Source: Macrosoma leucophasiata (Eukaryota; Arthropoda; Insecta; Lepidoptera; Hedylidae). Taken from it: a stretch of DNA of 64,000 nt. The notes beneath the pieces are model-generated. The model saw nothing but the letters and a program-made list of their open reading frames with translations. It searched no databases and had not been told where the DNA came from. Shown in pieces: positions 10,196 through 20,734 of this stretch. Location: contig JAWQUS010000017.1 in NCBI GenBank assembly GCA_036365455.1, forward strand, positions 2,976,001 through 3,040,000, read 5' to 3'. Every line of letters starts with the position of its first letter. Position 1 is the stretch's first letter. The translations under genes were made by a program, and so were the position numbers.

Positions 10196-10561
10196 TTTAT
10201 CATAAATAATATGTACTACTGGCAATACAGTATAGTCTATTGTAATATAATTTGTACTCTAGCAACACAGTATTGGTGCTCGGGATTGGATAGTTCTTTT
10301 CATTGGCTGTCTGTTTACCCAATTAAATATACAGAGACAAAATGGGGGAAATGGACAGATTTGTGGAGGCACGAGCAGCCAAGGGCATAGATTATACAGT
10401 ATATAGGGTATAGATTGGCAACTGAACGTAAAGTTTGGGAAAAGTGAGGGGCATTCACCACTAGATAGCGCTTTCATGTGATTTTACATAGGTACCAATA
10501 GATGGCGCTTGTATTTATTTGTATAAAGGATACCTATATTATAAAGAACTCTGAATATATA
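10196..10561. other. No gene seen
   Basis: Unassigned sequence; contains two 'agatagcgct/agatggcgct' words near 10462 and 10500. Confidence 0.4.
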
Positions 10562-10612
10562 TTTTTTAATTCTAAACAAGTGGTTTATTACCTCTTGTTT
10601 AGAATTAAAAAA
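10562..10612. repeat. Perfect 19-bp hairpin
   Basis: TTTTTTAATTCTAAACAAG (10562-10580) and its exact complement at 10594-10612, with a 13-nt loop. Confidence 0.9.
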
Positions 10613-11270
10613 AAAACATTGATAAACAATATTTAAAGGCAGCCGATACGCCGTTTAATTTTCTGTTTAATGTAAATAACAACACTGCTTATCAAGTCAA
10701 AAATAAAATAAGGTATATACTTTTGAAGTGTTTTATTTCAAATTTAGTTCAACATAAGAACATATGTAGATATATAATAACTGAGAATATTTTAATTGCT
10801 TGTGATACGAAAGAAAAAAAAGTTAAGGGGAAATACAATTGATACATTGACAGTCAATTTTATTTTATTTTTTCAATTAAATAAATAATCGTTCAAAAAT
10901 TACTACAACTTAAAATAGTTCAATACATCACCAGAATGTTACATTTTCTCTTTTACGAACTGACAAAACATAAGTTTGGCAAAATAAAACTAGACATTCT
11001 CTTTCCATACCTTCACTTACAAATAATTTAACAGTAATGATAATAATACATCACAAAATCATTATTTTTTTACAGTCAACAGTTTTGTACAGCTAAATCA
11101 GCATTGAGCCAAGCAACAAAGCATCTTATAAATAATAAACGTACAGTGAAGATTTTCAGATTAAAAAAATTGAATTACTTAAAAAGTAACAATACATCAC
11201 TTTTATGTGCCATTTGGTAAACAAGAATTTCAAATTCAAAATAGGTATAAAACTTCGGAAATTTATATTT
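10613..11270. other. No gene seen
   Basis: AT-rich DNA with no assigned repeat. Confidence 0.5.
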
Positions 11271-11274
11271 AGAA

Positions 11275-11340
11275 TATTTCCCATCATCACTCCAGCTGAA
11301 AGACATCTACTGCTGGACAAAGTCTTCCCCAAAGATGCCC
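11275..11340 (-). repeat. RTE-type LINE 3'-end scrap
   Basis: CCATCATCACTCCAGCTGAA and AGACATCTACTGCTGGACAA are the reverse complement of the 'GTCCAGCAGTGGATGT...GGCTGATGATG' LINE terminus, which is clearest at 25740-25795 on the plus strand. Confidence 0.6.
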
Positions 11341-11382
11341 ACAACAGAGTTGTGCGGTATTTGAGGAAAAGATTCTTGCATA

Positions 11383-11690
11383 AGAAAGAAAGAAACATTT
11401 ATTTGACACACAGCGAGACACATAAAACAGACATAAAACGTTGCTAACAATAAACAAAGAAAAGACAACACAATTTCTAAAATTATTAGGTACATACCTT
11501 CACGTAATATGTGCCTCACGGCTGCGTCAAAAATGTGTCCTGTTCAGTAAATGTCAGGTAACTTCGTATATGAGGTACCTAACGCTGGTTTTCAACAGGA
11601 ACCTTAGCGAGAATGAACCACAGATGTGAAATGATTTATAATGGCACTAATACTTATACATGGTACATACAGATATAATACATATAATAA
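11383..11690 (-). repeat. Dispersed repeat, probable LINE 3' UTR (copy 1)
   Basis: Shares AAACATTTATTTGACACACA, GTAATATGTG(C/T)CTCACGGCTG and CGCTGGTTTTCAACAGGA with 28592-28910. The A/G-rich start (AAGAAAGAAAGAAA) would be the tail of a minus-strand LINE. Confidence 0.6.
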
Positions 11691-12295
11691 AACCATTAAA
11701 ATAAAATACTTAATAAAACGATAAATGTAATAAATACTACCAATAAACAAATAGATAAATACCAGAGTAAATAAAATTACGAGCCATAGACAATACAGGT
11801 CAATTCATCATATTTTTCAAAACATTATTAAATGCATTTTTATTTTCTTAAAAAAAAATACTGAGCAATATTATAGTGAATATATAATTACTATAATTAT
11901 TTAAACATGAAATATTAATTAACAAAAGATACAGAGTTACTAGTGACATCTCCTGCCATATTGTGACATTAATTAGCAAAAGTTTATTTTCTGGCGGGGC
12001 ATTCGTCGCTAGTTGGCGCTAGTGTATATGGAAAAAAGTGTTGAATTATTTTGTACTAAGTTTCATGGCCCTGGCCAAGGGCCATTACGAAATATACCAC
12101 GGAATAGATTTATCTATTCTGTGAAATATACGATCGAATTAACAAGTTCTGCTAAGTAACTGTAATAATGTTGTTAAAGTAATAATATACGAAGAGATTA
12201 TATTAACCAAAGTAAACGATATTATACGAAGATATTCTAATCAGTGACATCTGGAGTTTTATTTATGAAAGTAACGTAATAAAAATCAAATATAC
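11691..12295. other. No gene seen
   Basis: AT-rich; no repeat or coding signal assigned. Confidence 0.5.
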
Positions 12296-12299
12296 TATA

Positions 12300-12533
12300 G
12301 GTCGCGCCAGGTAAAAAGAACGCTGGCGGTCAAGCTGCGCAGTAGACGATTTATCGATCTATTTGGTAGTATGAGGTGCGGCGTTTTCAATCTGCCTACC
12401 AATACACGAAACCGCAAGCGAAAGCTAGATCAAAAATAAACCAATAGGGCTAGTACTTTCGTGCGCGAGTGTACCGATGCGCGAACACATCCCTTCTACT
12501 TTCTTCCAGCGTTTTTTTTTACGTGGCGCGAGC
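12300..12533 (+). mobile_element. TATA-flanked MITE, copy 1 (234 bp)
   Basis: Terminal inverted repeats GGTCGCGCCAGGTAAAAAGA... and the complement of GCTCGCGCCACGTAAAAAAA..., about 30 bp each, flanked on both sides by TATA. Copy 2 at 18937-19170 has the same length in opposite orientation. No ORF. TSD is TATA, or TA within it. Confidence 0.8.
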
Positions 12534-12537
12534 TATA

Positions 12538-12890
12538 ACAGAATTTCGGTGTCGACCCCACTAAACACCTGTTTGCGTGTCGCTAGCTTGTCGGGAACTC
12601 TAAACGATATTTTTGTCTGGCAATATTTTAACCTGTTACCTTGGTTTCATATCCCTTTACGGTATATTTTTGTTTATATTACTCTTGTAAAGCTGATTTA
12701 CTGCCGTATGTAATTATTTCATTTGTTTTTTATGTTTCATATTACAAAGTTTGTTCATTTGTTTTGTTTTACCAATGTGTTTTATTTACATGTTATGATT
12801 TATTTACTTTGTTTACGCTTTGGAGATTGGGATTAAAAGGAATTTATGTTTTATTATTATTTATCATAAAAATAATACAAAGAAGTTTTG
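12538..12890. other. No gene seen
   Basis: Long open frames here are T-rich and show no domain; nothing supported. Confidence 0.5.
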
Positions 12891-12894
12891 TTTT

Positions 12895-13178
12895 GGAATG
12901 GAAGTGGGCAACAAGTTTTCAGTTCGCATTGGTGTTAAGTGATGACTGCAGCCTATAGACACCCACATAAAGACCAAGGTCAAAATGCAGATGCGTTACC
13001 ACTCCTGAGGTCTGAAGTGTTATGCCTCTGTGCCGGAAGTTACAGGGTCGTACATTACCACCTGACCGTAACGCGATAGTGCTGAACACTACTATTTAGC
13101 GGCAAGTATATAAGGTAATGCGGTGGTGCCTACGCCGCGAGCTCCATCACTGGAGCTCTACCATCAGTAAAGGGAGTT
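12895..13178 (-). repeat. SINE-A copy
   Basis: From GGAATGGAAGTGGGCAACAA to the stem-loop GAGCTCCATCACTGGAGCTC and CTACCATCAGTAA. The poly-T end is short, so the tail is eroded. Confidence 0.85.
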
Positions 13179-13371
13179 GGGTGTTGTTTTAATTTTCTTT
13201 TGAATTTTCCCATTTTGCTACAACACTTTTTTTTTATTTTAGTCCATAGGTTTCGGTTGTTAGTCACATTTTTGTAAATGCTCTAATTTGGTTTATCTTA
13301 TTAATAGGATGCTTGCTTTGTAGGATTTTATAGTATACATCAATATGTATATCTAGATATTTATTTACCTA

Positions 13372-13690
13372 CTAGCTGTTCCCGCGACTTCGTCCGCGTG
13401 AGAATTTATGATTGTTCAGTATCTACCCGGACGAAGTCGTGGGCGCAGCTAGTATAAAATTAGCCTAAGTTACTCCTTATTGCATCAGCTATCTGCCAGT
13501 GAAAGTGTCGTCAAAATCGGTCCAGCCGTTCCCAAGATTAGTCCCGACAAACAGACAGACAGACAGACAAAAAATGTTGTTTTGGCATATGTAGCGTGTA
13601 TAGACACATATGCATTTAGCAAAAAGCGGTTATTTTAATATTACAAACAGACACTCTAATTTTATTTATTTGTATAGATATAGATGATAC
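13372..13690 (+). repeat. Lepidopteran ACTAGCTGTTCCCGCG repeat
   Basis: Starts ACTAGCTGTTCCCGCGACTT, contains AATCGGTCCAGCCGTTCCCA and a (CAGA)n run, then TTACAAACAGACACTCTAAT. It also has an internal fold-back: GCGACTTCGTCCGCG near 13386 and GACGAAGTCGTGGGC near 13431. Related copies are at 40133 and 50612. Confidence 0.75.
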
Positions 13691-13986
13691 TTAAATAAAC
13701 AAAAATTATAATACATTCGAAGAAACTTTCCTTATGTTGCTATTCTTTAAGTAAAATAAAAACTATTTCAGTCAACTCAAAAATATACCTATGCGAGATG
13801 AGCAAGAGTAATAACATTTGCACGTCTTTTAACCGACTTAAAAACAGGAGGAGGTTTTCAATTCGCCCGAATCTTTTTTTTTTTTTTTGGTACTATGGCA
13901 TCGCTATTACGCATATTGCCAGTGTCAAGTAAAACGATATTTCGTATTTATTTAAGCAGTGTAAAAGTTAGTTTATTATAGTCATC

Positions 13987-13999
13987 AAGTATAATATGT
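13987..13999 (+). repeat. Target-site duplication, left
   Basis: AAGTATAATATGT, repeated exactly at 16088-16100. Confidence 0.85.
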
Positions 14000-16087
14000 A
14001 AGTATCAAATAAACACCAAGAAAAATCTGGGCGCATATAAAATCCACAAGAAACGATAATAGCTTTCCATCCACAGTTTCTTATGGTAACGATTTTGCTA
14101 ACTCGGGAGAAGAGGTCTGTAAACTATTCTCTGATTATTTCAAATCTACGTTCTTATCACCTAATACCGCAGTTAGCGATGATGTTCATTCTGAATGTCC
14201 TAAATGTTCTTCGTCTTTGATTAGTAACATAAATGTGGATTCTTACTCAATTTTCAAGCTTCTTAAATCTATAGATCTAACTAAGGGCGCCGGTCCAGAC
14301 CAAGTTTCGCCAATTTTTATTGTAAATTGTGCTAAGAGTCTATCTATACCATTAGCTATAATATTCAAGCGTTCAATTTTAGAAGGCATAGTTCCAAAAA
14401 TTTGGAAAGCAGCATTCATCTCACCTATCCATAAGAGTGGCAGCAAAAGTGATGTTACAAAATATCGGCCGATTTCTAAACTTTGTATTATTGCTAAAGT
14501 TTTTGAAAAAATAATTTACACTCAAGTATACTCATCACTATCTAACACGTTCATTACTGAGCAACATGGGTTTTTAAGAAATCGTTCCACAACTTCGAAT
14601 TTATTAAGTTTTACAGATTATGTAACGGAAAACATAGATTCAGGTGGCCAAGTTGACACTATCTACACCGACTATCGAAAAGCTTTCGATAGAATAGATC
14701 ATAGCATCCTTTTAAAAAAACTTCTGTGTGCTGGCATTCATGGTAATCTTTTCAGGTGGTTCACATCTTATATTGAAAATAGATCCCAAGCTGTAGTGGT
14801 AAACGGTTACATATCAAACTGGATAAATGTTCCATCAGGAGTTCCCCAGGGATCACTGTTGGGACCACTTCTTTTTGCGACATTTCTTAATGATATTAGT
14901 TCATGCTTTATTCACTCAAAAATTCTGCTGTTCGCGGATGATATGAAAATTTTTACAAAAATTAATAATATCTGTGACTCGAATTTGCTTCAGGATGATT
15001 TGGAGAGATTTGAAGAATACTGTTCTATTAATAAATTAGATCTAAATGTGACCAAATGTTTTGCTATCACCTTCACTAGAAAACTGAGCCTAATTAAATT
15101 TAAATATTCACTTATGGGCATACCACTCTCGGAAGTCAATGAGATTCGTGATCTGGGTGTAGTTATGGACTCAAAGTTATTATTTGATAAACACGTAGAT
15201 ATTATCTGTAAAAAAGGTAACAAGGCATTAGGATTTGTCAAGCGTGTATGTTCCCCATTCAAATCGGTTAAAATAGCAAAAATACTTTATTGTTCTTTGG
15301 TACGTAGCCACCTAGAATACTGCTCACAAATTTGGAATCCACAGTATGATAATTATATAAAGCGAATCGAATCAATTCAGGAAAGATTTTTAAAGTACAT
15401 CCAGTATAAAAGCAGATGCCATGACAATACATATAACGCCAGATGTAAAAGACACCACATCCTGCCACTGCAAGAAAGGCGTCGTATTTCTGATGTCGGT
15501 TACATGTTTAAGATCGCACAACATGTCGTGGATTCACCACAACTACTCTCAAAACTAAATATTTGGGTTCCTACAAGATCAGTCAAACGACCAATTTATC
15601 TTTCCGTGGCACAAAGTGGCACAAATTATAGACGAAATTCTTTCTTTGTACGAGCTGCGATTGAGTGTAATAGATTGATTGACCAACCTGACTTAGATCT
15701 GTTTATTTCCAAACCTCGAAGTGTTAGGAGGGCTCTCTTCCGGCACTGGTTTGACATGCGATAAGCCTTTGTTTCTTGTTATTTAGAGTAGTGTAAGATA
15801 GTGTTAGGTTATAATTTAAGTATATGCTTGAGGGCAGTGACCGGCAATGAGCGTCTTAATTAAGTCACACTAGATTCTCGGTAGTTATTGTCTATACTTT
15901 TGTTATTGTTATATATATATTTTTTTTTTTCTTTTGGGTTACAGTGTTTTGAAACAACATGCAATTCTTTAGTTGTTCAAATGCGGGAACTTCTAAATGG
16001 TCTTAAGTAGTTTTAGTTAGACTGTATATAAGCATATATGACTGTTTGTTCTCCTCAAGAAAATAAAATAAAATAAAATAAGTTATG
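14000..16087 (+). mobile_element. 5'-truncated non-LTR retrotransposon (Jockey/CR1 group)
   Basis: A 2.1-kb LINE insertion: a partial ORF2, a 3' UTR of about 310 bp and a tail of AAAAT units (about 16061-16080), between 13-bp direct repeats AAGTATAATATGT. The left edge cuts the ORF before the RT domain, the usual result of incomplete target-primed reverse transcription. It lies sense to CAMTA in intron A-B. A few bases (TTATG) separate tail and repeat. Confidence 0.85.
14013..15764 (+). CDS. Reverse transcriptase ORF of the LINE (N-terminally truncated)
   Basis: Open for 583 codons from 14013 (preceded by TAA) to the stop at 15764; the part from 14217 is the 515-residue RT region. Visible RT blocks, numbered from 14217: GAGPDQVSP (about 24), AAFISPIHKSGSKSDVTKYR (about 65), EQHGFLRNRST, YTDYRKAFDRID with the first catalytic Asp (about 152), GVPQGSLLGPLLF, and LLFADDMKIF with the catalytic DD (about 240). 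The C-terminal thumb/connection region follows to FRHWFDMR. No stop or frameshift interrupts the RT, so the copy may be fairly young. It has lost its endonuclease and start, so it cannot move alone. Clade call (Jockey/CR1 group) is from motif resemblance only. Confidence 0.9.
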   Translation, partial: TPRKIWAHIKSTRNDNSFPSTVSYGNDFANSGEEVCKLFSDYFKSTFLSPNTAVSDDVHSECPKCSSSLISNINVDSYSIFKLLKSIDLTKGAGPDQVSPIFIVNCAKSLSIPLAIIFKRSILEGIVPKIWKAAFISPIHKSGSKSDVTKYRPISKLCIIAKVFEKIIYTQVYSSLSNTFITEQHGFLRNRSTTSNLLSFTDYVTENIDSGGQVDTIYTDYRKAFDRIDHSILLKKLLCAGIHGNLFRWFTSYIENRSQAVVVNGYISNWINVPSGVPQGSLLGPLLFATFLNDISSCFIHSKILLFADDMKIFTKINNICDSNLLQDDLERFEEYCSINKLDLNVTKCFAITFTRKLSLIKFKYSLMGIPLSEVNEIRDLGVVMDSKLLFDKHVDIICKKGNKALGFVKRVCSPFKSVKIAKILYCSLVRSHLEYCSQIWNPQYDNYIKRIESIQERFLKYIQYKSRCHDNTYNARCKRHHILPLQERRRISDVGYMFKIAQHVVDSPQLLSKLNIWVPTRSVKRPIYLSVAQSGTNYRRNSFFVRAAIECNRLIDQPDLDLFISKPRSVRRALFRHWFDMR

Positions 16088-16383
16088 AAGTATAATATGT
16101 CAGTCAAGTGAGTTACAGTCAAGTTATTCGAGTAAAGCGATGGCTACTTTACCAGAACATTTACAATGAAGTTTTGGAGGCAACCTGAAAAGTCGTGTTT
16201 TCGCACTGTTATTCTATTTCACTATACACGGGCACTGTAATAAACCTATATCAAACAAAATGCCACCAACTTTATTCAATATTACTTAAAAATACACCAA
16301 GAAAATGAAATTAAATAAGAGCACCATACGCCTCTTTCAAGGTTCCCGCCAAAACTCCGCGGATCTTTTTTATTTTATTTTTT

Positions 16384-16671
16384 AGATATTCTCTCATAAC
16401 CTGAGATCTCCAGCTTGGATGATTTTAGTTTGGTTGGCATATTTCCTTTATCGATCCAGCCTAATACAAACATTACAATGTCAGTGACCCTTAAGATTAT
16501 CCCTTCCTAAAATCGCTCATCGCGCTCAGATATTCTTTCGTAACCTGAGATCTCCAGCTTCGACGATTTTTGTTTAGTCGGAATATTTGGTTTATCGAAC
16601 CAGCACAATACAAACATTAGCATGTCAGTGACCCTTAAGATTTCCCCCTACCAACGCTCAATGCGCCTAAA
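16384..16671 (+). repeat. Tandem duplication, 2 x 144 bp
   Basis: Units 16384-16527 and 16528-16671 share AACCTGAGATCTCCAGCTT and ATGTCAGTGACCCTTAAGAT with scattered substitutions. The duplication is not recent. Confidence 0.85.
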
Positions 16672-16889
16672 GGAGTTTCTCTTCAAAAATGTGCAAGATC
16701 ACGACAGTTTTCACCTTGTTTAGGTTACGTCTTATTTTGTTGGACTGGAGGTCATTGAACCTTTGGGGTTAAAAGCTAATTATAATAAACCACTTATAGC
16801 TAAGCTATGAAGCTTAAATGTGATCATTTTTTTAATTCCTCCGTATTATGGTTTTAATTTTTTTTTTATTAATCATCATTTCTGCTGGA

Positions 16890-17060
16890 AAAACATCCAT
16901 GCTAGACCAGAGGTGGTGGTAGTGGCCTCTCCACAAGGTGGATATGCCATAATCGCCACGCTGGGTATGCAAAATGGTGGTCGCAGTGGCGATAGTTTGA
17001 TCCCAGGACGCTGCTACCCATCTTCCGTTATTGCACTTTGGAATGGTTTGACACAATGAA
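16890..17060 (-). repeat. RTE-type LINE 3'-end remnant
   Basis: Diverged member of the family with TATGCCATAATCGCCACGCT, the GCAGTGGCGATAGTTTGATC block and AGGACGCTGCTACCCATCTT. The same blocks occur at 38040-38170, 43130-43215, 43985-44075 and 54480-54620. Confidence 0.55.
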
Positions 17061-17094
17061 ATCATATATAGTAAACATATAGTCATCATTTCAT

Positions 17095-17349
17095 ATGTAC
17101 TGTATTTTGCATTTCTATTTCTCGAACGAAACTGTAAATACAATGTTTAAAACTGCACAAACTAAGCTGTACAACCCACAAGACTTTCAACTGTTCGCGT
17201 TGGCCACAAAAAAAAACAAATTCGGGGAATTTCATTTCGCGATGACAGTTGAGGTCGAGAGCCTGACGTTTGTAATGGCTGATCTGACATCAACTGAGTG
17301 CAGACAGCTCGAGTTGGGAAAATTGAAGCGAGTCATATTGCTCATTTGA
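17095..17349 (+). other. ORF tail, member 1 of a duplicated pair (function unknown)
   Basis: An 84-codon frame whose last ~44 codons are also found, in frame and with the same stop, at 17606-17737. The shared part reads KFGEFHFAMTVEVESLTFVM, then ADLTSTECRQLELGKLKRVI and LLI-stop. I recognise no family. The N-terminal half is not conserved between the copies. It may be an exon tail of an unknown gene or a mobile-element remnant. Confidence 0.35.
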
Positions 17350-17605
17350 CTAGAATCGTTCTGAATAGCGTTGGGTCAAGTATTTGTATGCGGGATTGTA
17401 ATATCGAGTGAATTGCTCGTTCGATTATGATTCCTTTCTAGTTTTTATCTGATATGTAACTGTATTTGCAAACGTTATAGCTAAATTATAAGATAATTTT
17501 CAAATTTATTGCGCAATTTTTGTTGGGTATTTCCACGGAAGCCATGAATGTAAAGCTATTTTAAAACTATACAAGATAAGCTGTACACTTGGGTCACAAA
17601 AAAGC

Positions 17606-17737
17606 AAATTCGGAGAATTTAATTTCGTGATGTCAGTGGAGGTCGAGAGCCTGACGTTTGTGATGGTTGATCTACTGTTAACTGAGTGCAGACAGCTTGA
17701 GTTAGGGAAATTGAAGCGAGTTATATTGCTGATTTGA
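17606..17737 (+). other. ORF tail, member 2 of a duplicated pair
   Basis: Reads KFGEFNFVMSVEVESLTFVM, then VDLLLTECRQLELGKLKRVI and LLI-stop in the frame of member 1. No upstream start is evident. Sequence after the stop is also shared (AATATCGAGTGAAT, TTCGATTATGATT), so the duplication is larger than the ORF. Confidence 0.35.
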
Positions 17738-17924
17738 ATAGAATCGGTTTGAATTGTGATACTTAGGTCAGCATTATTTGTGCGCGAATGACTGGAATAT
17801 CGAGTGAATCGCTCATTCGATTATGATTTCTTTGAGTTTTTATCAGATGTTGATCCATTCGAATATGAACATGAAGATTTTCAAATAGAAATGCTTAGAT
17901 CGTCTTTTCAGTCCCATGTCACGG

Positions 17925-18130
17925 GGTGAGGCGAGCCGGTTAGTCCAGCGGTGTGAGATGACCGTTTGATTCGAAGGGTTGCGGGTTTGATCCCCGCACC
18001 GGGAAAAATATTTGTATGGCCTACAGATATTTGTTTCGGGTTGGGTCTTTGTCATTGTGTCTTTGTGTATGTGTTGTATGAGTACAACGGCACCCACGAC
18101 ACAGGTTTATACCTACTGTGATGCTGTGAG
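17925..18130 (+). repeat. SINE-C, tRNA-headed SINE
   Basis: GAGCCGGTTAGTCCAGCGGT gives an A-box-like segment. GCGGGTTTGATCCCCGC forms a perfect 5-bp T-arm with a 7-nt loop, and CCGGT/ACCGG pair as a partial acceptor stem. The tail GGGTTGGGTCTTTGTCATTG is unlike SINE-T or SINE-B. Single copy in the window. Confidence 0.65.
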
Positions 18131-18295
18131 TGTAAGCGTATTTTATTATTATTTCACTCATTTATTCATTGTACATATTAATTATTTTTTTACATATAGA
18201 ATTTCTGAAATTTTCCCCTTCAAAGATGAGGGCAAAAGCTGGTTAATTTTTTAAATATTTAAATTTCCTTAAGCGTACTCAACGATTCTAAGAAA

Positions 18296-18440
18296 CTTAT
18301 GGCCGAATACACAAACGTCACTCAATTTTAAGCAACCCTCAAATGTGCGCTATCTCTATCGTTTGAACGTGTTTTATAAAGACAAGACTTTTAAGTCCCA
18401 CTTAGATTTAAGTGACGTTTGAATATTTGGCCGTTAGCTT
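18296..18440 (+). mobile_element. Short MITE-like element
   Basis: Ends GGCCGAATACACAAACGTCA and the complement of GGCCAAATATTCAAACGTCA form ~20-24-bp inverted repeats. A related element is at 60449-60602. Confidence 0.6.
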
Positions 18441-18936
18441 GTCATTGTATCAACACTTAAAACTATTTCACACAGATACATAACAAAAAATATTAAAAAC
18501 AACGGACGTGCCTCTAGAAGCCGTCCGAGTCTCCAATCCGATGAATAAGCAAATGTATTCCCAATTAACTCCGGCAACCGCTAATTGCATCGGCTTGCTT
18601 ATATTTTATTTTTCCGAACGAGATTCGACCATTGAATTGATTACGTCGATGGTTATTCATATTTCACTAATGAGATGGAATGTTATGGATACCGGATTGC
18701 GGTTTTGTGATTGAGTTTTCGGTTTTAATACTCGTGATCCGCTCTCAACTTCGCCAATATAAGCGTATATACCAATATAGTAAAGCTGAAGTGTAGGGTG
18801 GTCTTTATTTTTAACGGATTTCAAATAAGGAGGTTCTACGTTCGACTGCAGGTTTTTTATGTTTGTTAGTTTATTCGATTATTGACCGACTTCTACCGAC
18901 TTCTTCTAACTAGAACCGATTCTCACCAAATGTATA

Positions 18937-19170
18937 GGTCGCGCCACGTAAAAAGAACGCTGGAAGAAAGTAGAAGCGATGTGTTCGCGCATCGGTACAC
19001 TCGCGCACGAAAGTACTAGCCCTATTGGTTTATTTTTGATCTAGCTTTCGCTTGCGGTTTCGTGTATTGGTAGGCAGATTGAAAACTATATTACATAGAA
19101 TAAAATAAAATGAAATAAAAACACATGACGCGCAGCTTGACCGCCAGCGTTCTTTTTACCTGGCGCGACC
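18937..19170 (-). mobile_element. TATA-flanked MITE, copy 2 (234 bp)
   Basis: Inverted-repeat ends GGTCGCGCCACGTAAAAAGA and the complement of GGTCGCGCCAGGTAAAAAGA, flanked by TATA at 18933-18936 and 19171-19174. It interrupts an older repeat that resumes at 19175. An internal stretch near 19090-19130 differs completely from copy 1. Confidence 0.85.
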
Positions 19171-19174
19171 TATA

Positions 19175-20045
19175 CACAAAATTTCATAATGATCGATCCA
19201 ACCGTTTTGGAGAAGTACAAGTAGTTACAAACACTGAAACACGAGAATTTTATATACCTATTAGACCTATTAGCTGCCCCGAAGAATTTCGTATCGCCTT
19301 AGAGGTATAAAAAAATAAAATGTCTATAAAATCGAAAAAAATAAAAATAGTTTTGGGAGAATTACCCCTACCATTAAGGGTATAAAAAATAGACTTCAAC
19401 CAATTCTCATACCTACCAAATATACATACAAATATTTATAACATCGGTCCAGCCGTTTCGGAGGAGTATTGCTCCAAACACAGTGACACGAAAATTTTAT
19501 ATATTAGATATGGAAAAACCACAAACAAAAGTACTTAAAATTAATCCATTTGATCCTATTTTCGCGATAGCCCAAATTACACCGGAGCTTGACCACCGAC
19601 CCATATATCAGGAGTAACGGCGAACTCGTAAACCAATTAACTTGCAGTTTCTCGCTGTGTATAATTTAGTCTTAATCTCGCGTTGCTAAATCCTTTATGA
19701 TCGTTGTAATTCCATGGAGCCACGGTTGGGGATATGCCAATTATGGTCCACTAAAATTCAGGTTGGAAGTTATTGTTCGGAGGAAAATGCGGATTTTTTT
19801 TCTAAATGAAGTTGTGAAGAGGCGATTTTCTCGTTCGAATTTTGTATTTATTTTAAAAAGGTAAAGTTTGTAACTTTGTTTGTTTGTAAGAGCTAATCTT
19901 CGGAAATACTGGACCGATCATGAAAATAATTTCACAATCAGAAGCTACACTATTGAGGAGTGCTATAGGCTATATTTTATTACGATAGTAGTAATGTAGG
20001 GTACATTGTACCCGTGCGAAGCCGGGGCGGGCCGATAGTCTTTTA
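19175..20045 (+). repeat. Lepidopteran repeat fragments
   Basis: Includes GATCGATCCAACCGTTTTGG, TAGCTGCCCCGAAGAATTTC, ATCGGTCCAGCCGTTTCGGA (near 19444) and TGTACCCGTGCGAAGCCGGG (near 20010). These are the recurring ends of widespread lepidopteran repeats. 19510-19860 is otherwise unassigned. Confidence 0.55.
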
Positions 20046-20360
20046 TAAAGGTATGCACCTTTTATTATCACATTAAGTTTAAATTTTTAGTATCAAAACG
20101 AAGCAGATAAATCGAGGATGTTTGCGTTAATGCAAGCATTTGTTTTTATAATTTTTTGGAATAAATCTTATCTTACAAATTATGGGTATAAGGGGTCGGA
20201 GGAGATTTAAAAAAGAATATGATTTAATTAAAGTTCTATATTTTAGGAAAATATATTTACAATTTGGATTCTCTTATCCTAATTATACTAATTTGTTGGC
20301 CTCGACTACTCAGCGATTGAATAAAGGCGATCAACCACGGAATCGACCGCTTGGTTCGGT

Positions 20361-20572
20361 CACAATGCAAATATGAACAGTGTGGAAACTACGTACAAAA
20401 CCTTGAAACGTTACACTCACACAAACATGCGCATCGACGAGGCCTCTAAGCGGTTCTCGCGGTGCTGCAGTACTGAGTCACTCGCTACATCGAGCGTCGA
20501 TGCGCATGTTTGTGTTAGAGTGCCATTTCGAACGTTTTGTACGTAGTTTCCATACTGTTCATATTTGTACTG
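20361..20572. mobile_element. hAT-like MITE (212 bp)
   Basis: Inverted arms of about 75-85 bp (left 20361-20440, right 20487-20572) share AAATATGAACAG, GGAAACTACGTACAAAAC and CACAAACATGCGCATCGACG. It is flanked by TGGTTCGGT at 20352-20360 and 20573-20581. Eight of these nine bases fit a hAT-type duplication. No coding capacity. Confidence 0.75.
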
Positions 20573-20734
20573 TGGTTCGGTGATAGAATCCTAACATCAG
20601 TTAGCCAGGCGTCGCTGTTTACAGATGACCACGCTGGTCTTCACCGAAAAGGTTTCGCAAAAGCCATTGTAGCGGGACACACGATTGTGTAATAGCGGTG
20701 TAAGGGCTGCATAACATACAATCCCCCCCCCCCT

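Noticed and set aside
12477..12958. T-rich plus-strand ORFs
   Set aside because: Start within a MITE and run through low-complexity T-rich DNA into SINE-A; hydrophobic composition comes from T-richness.
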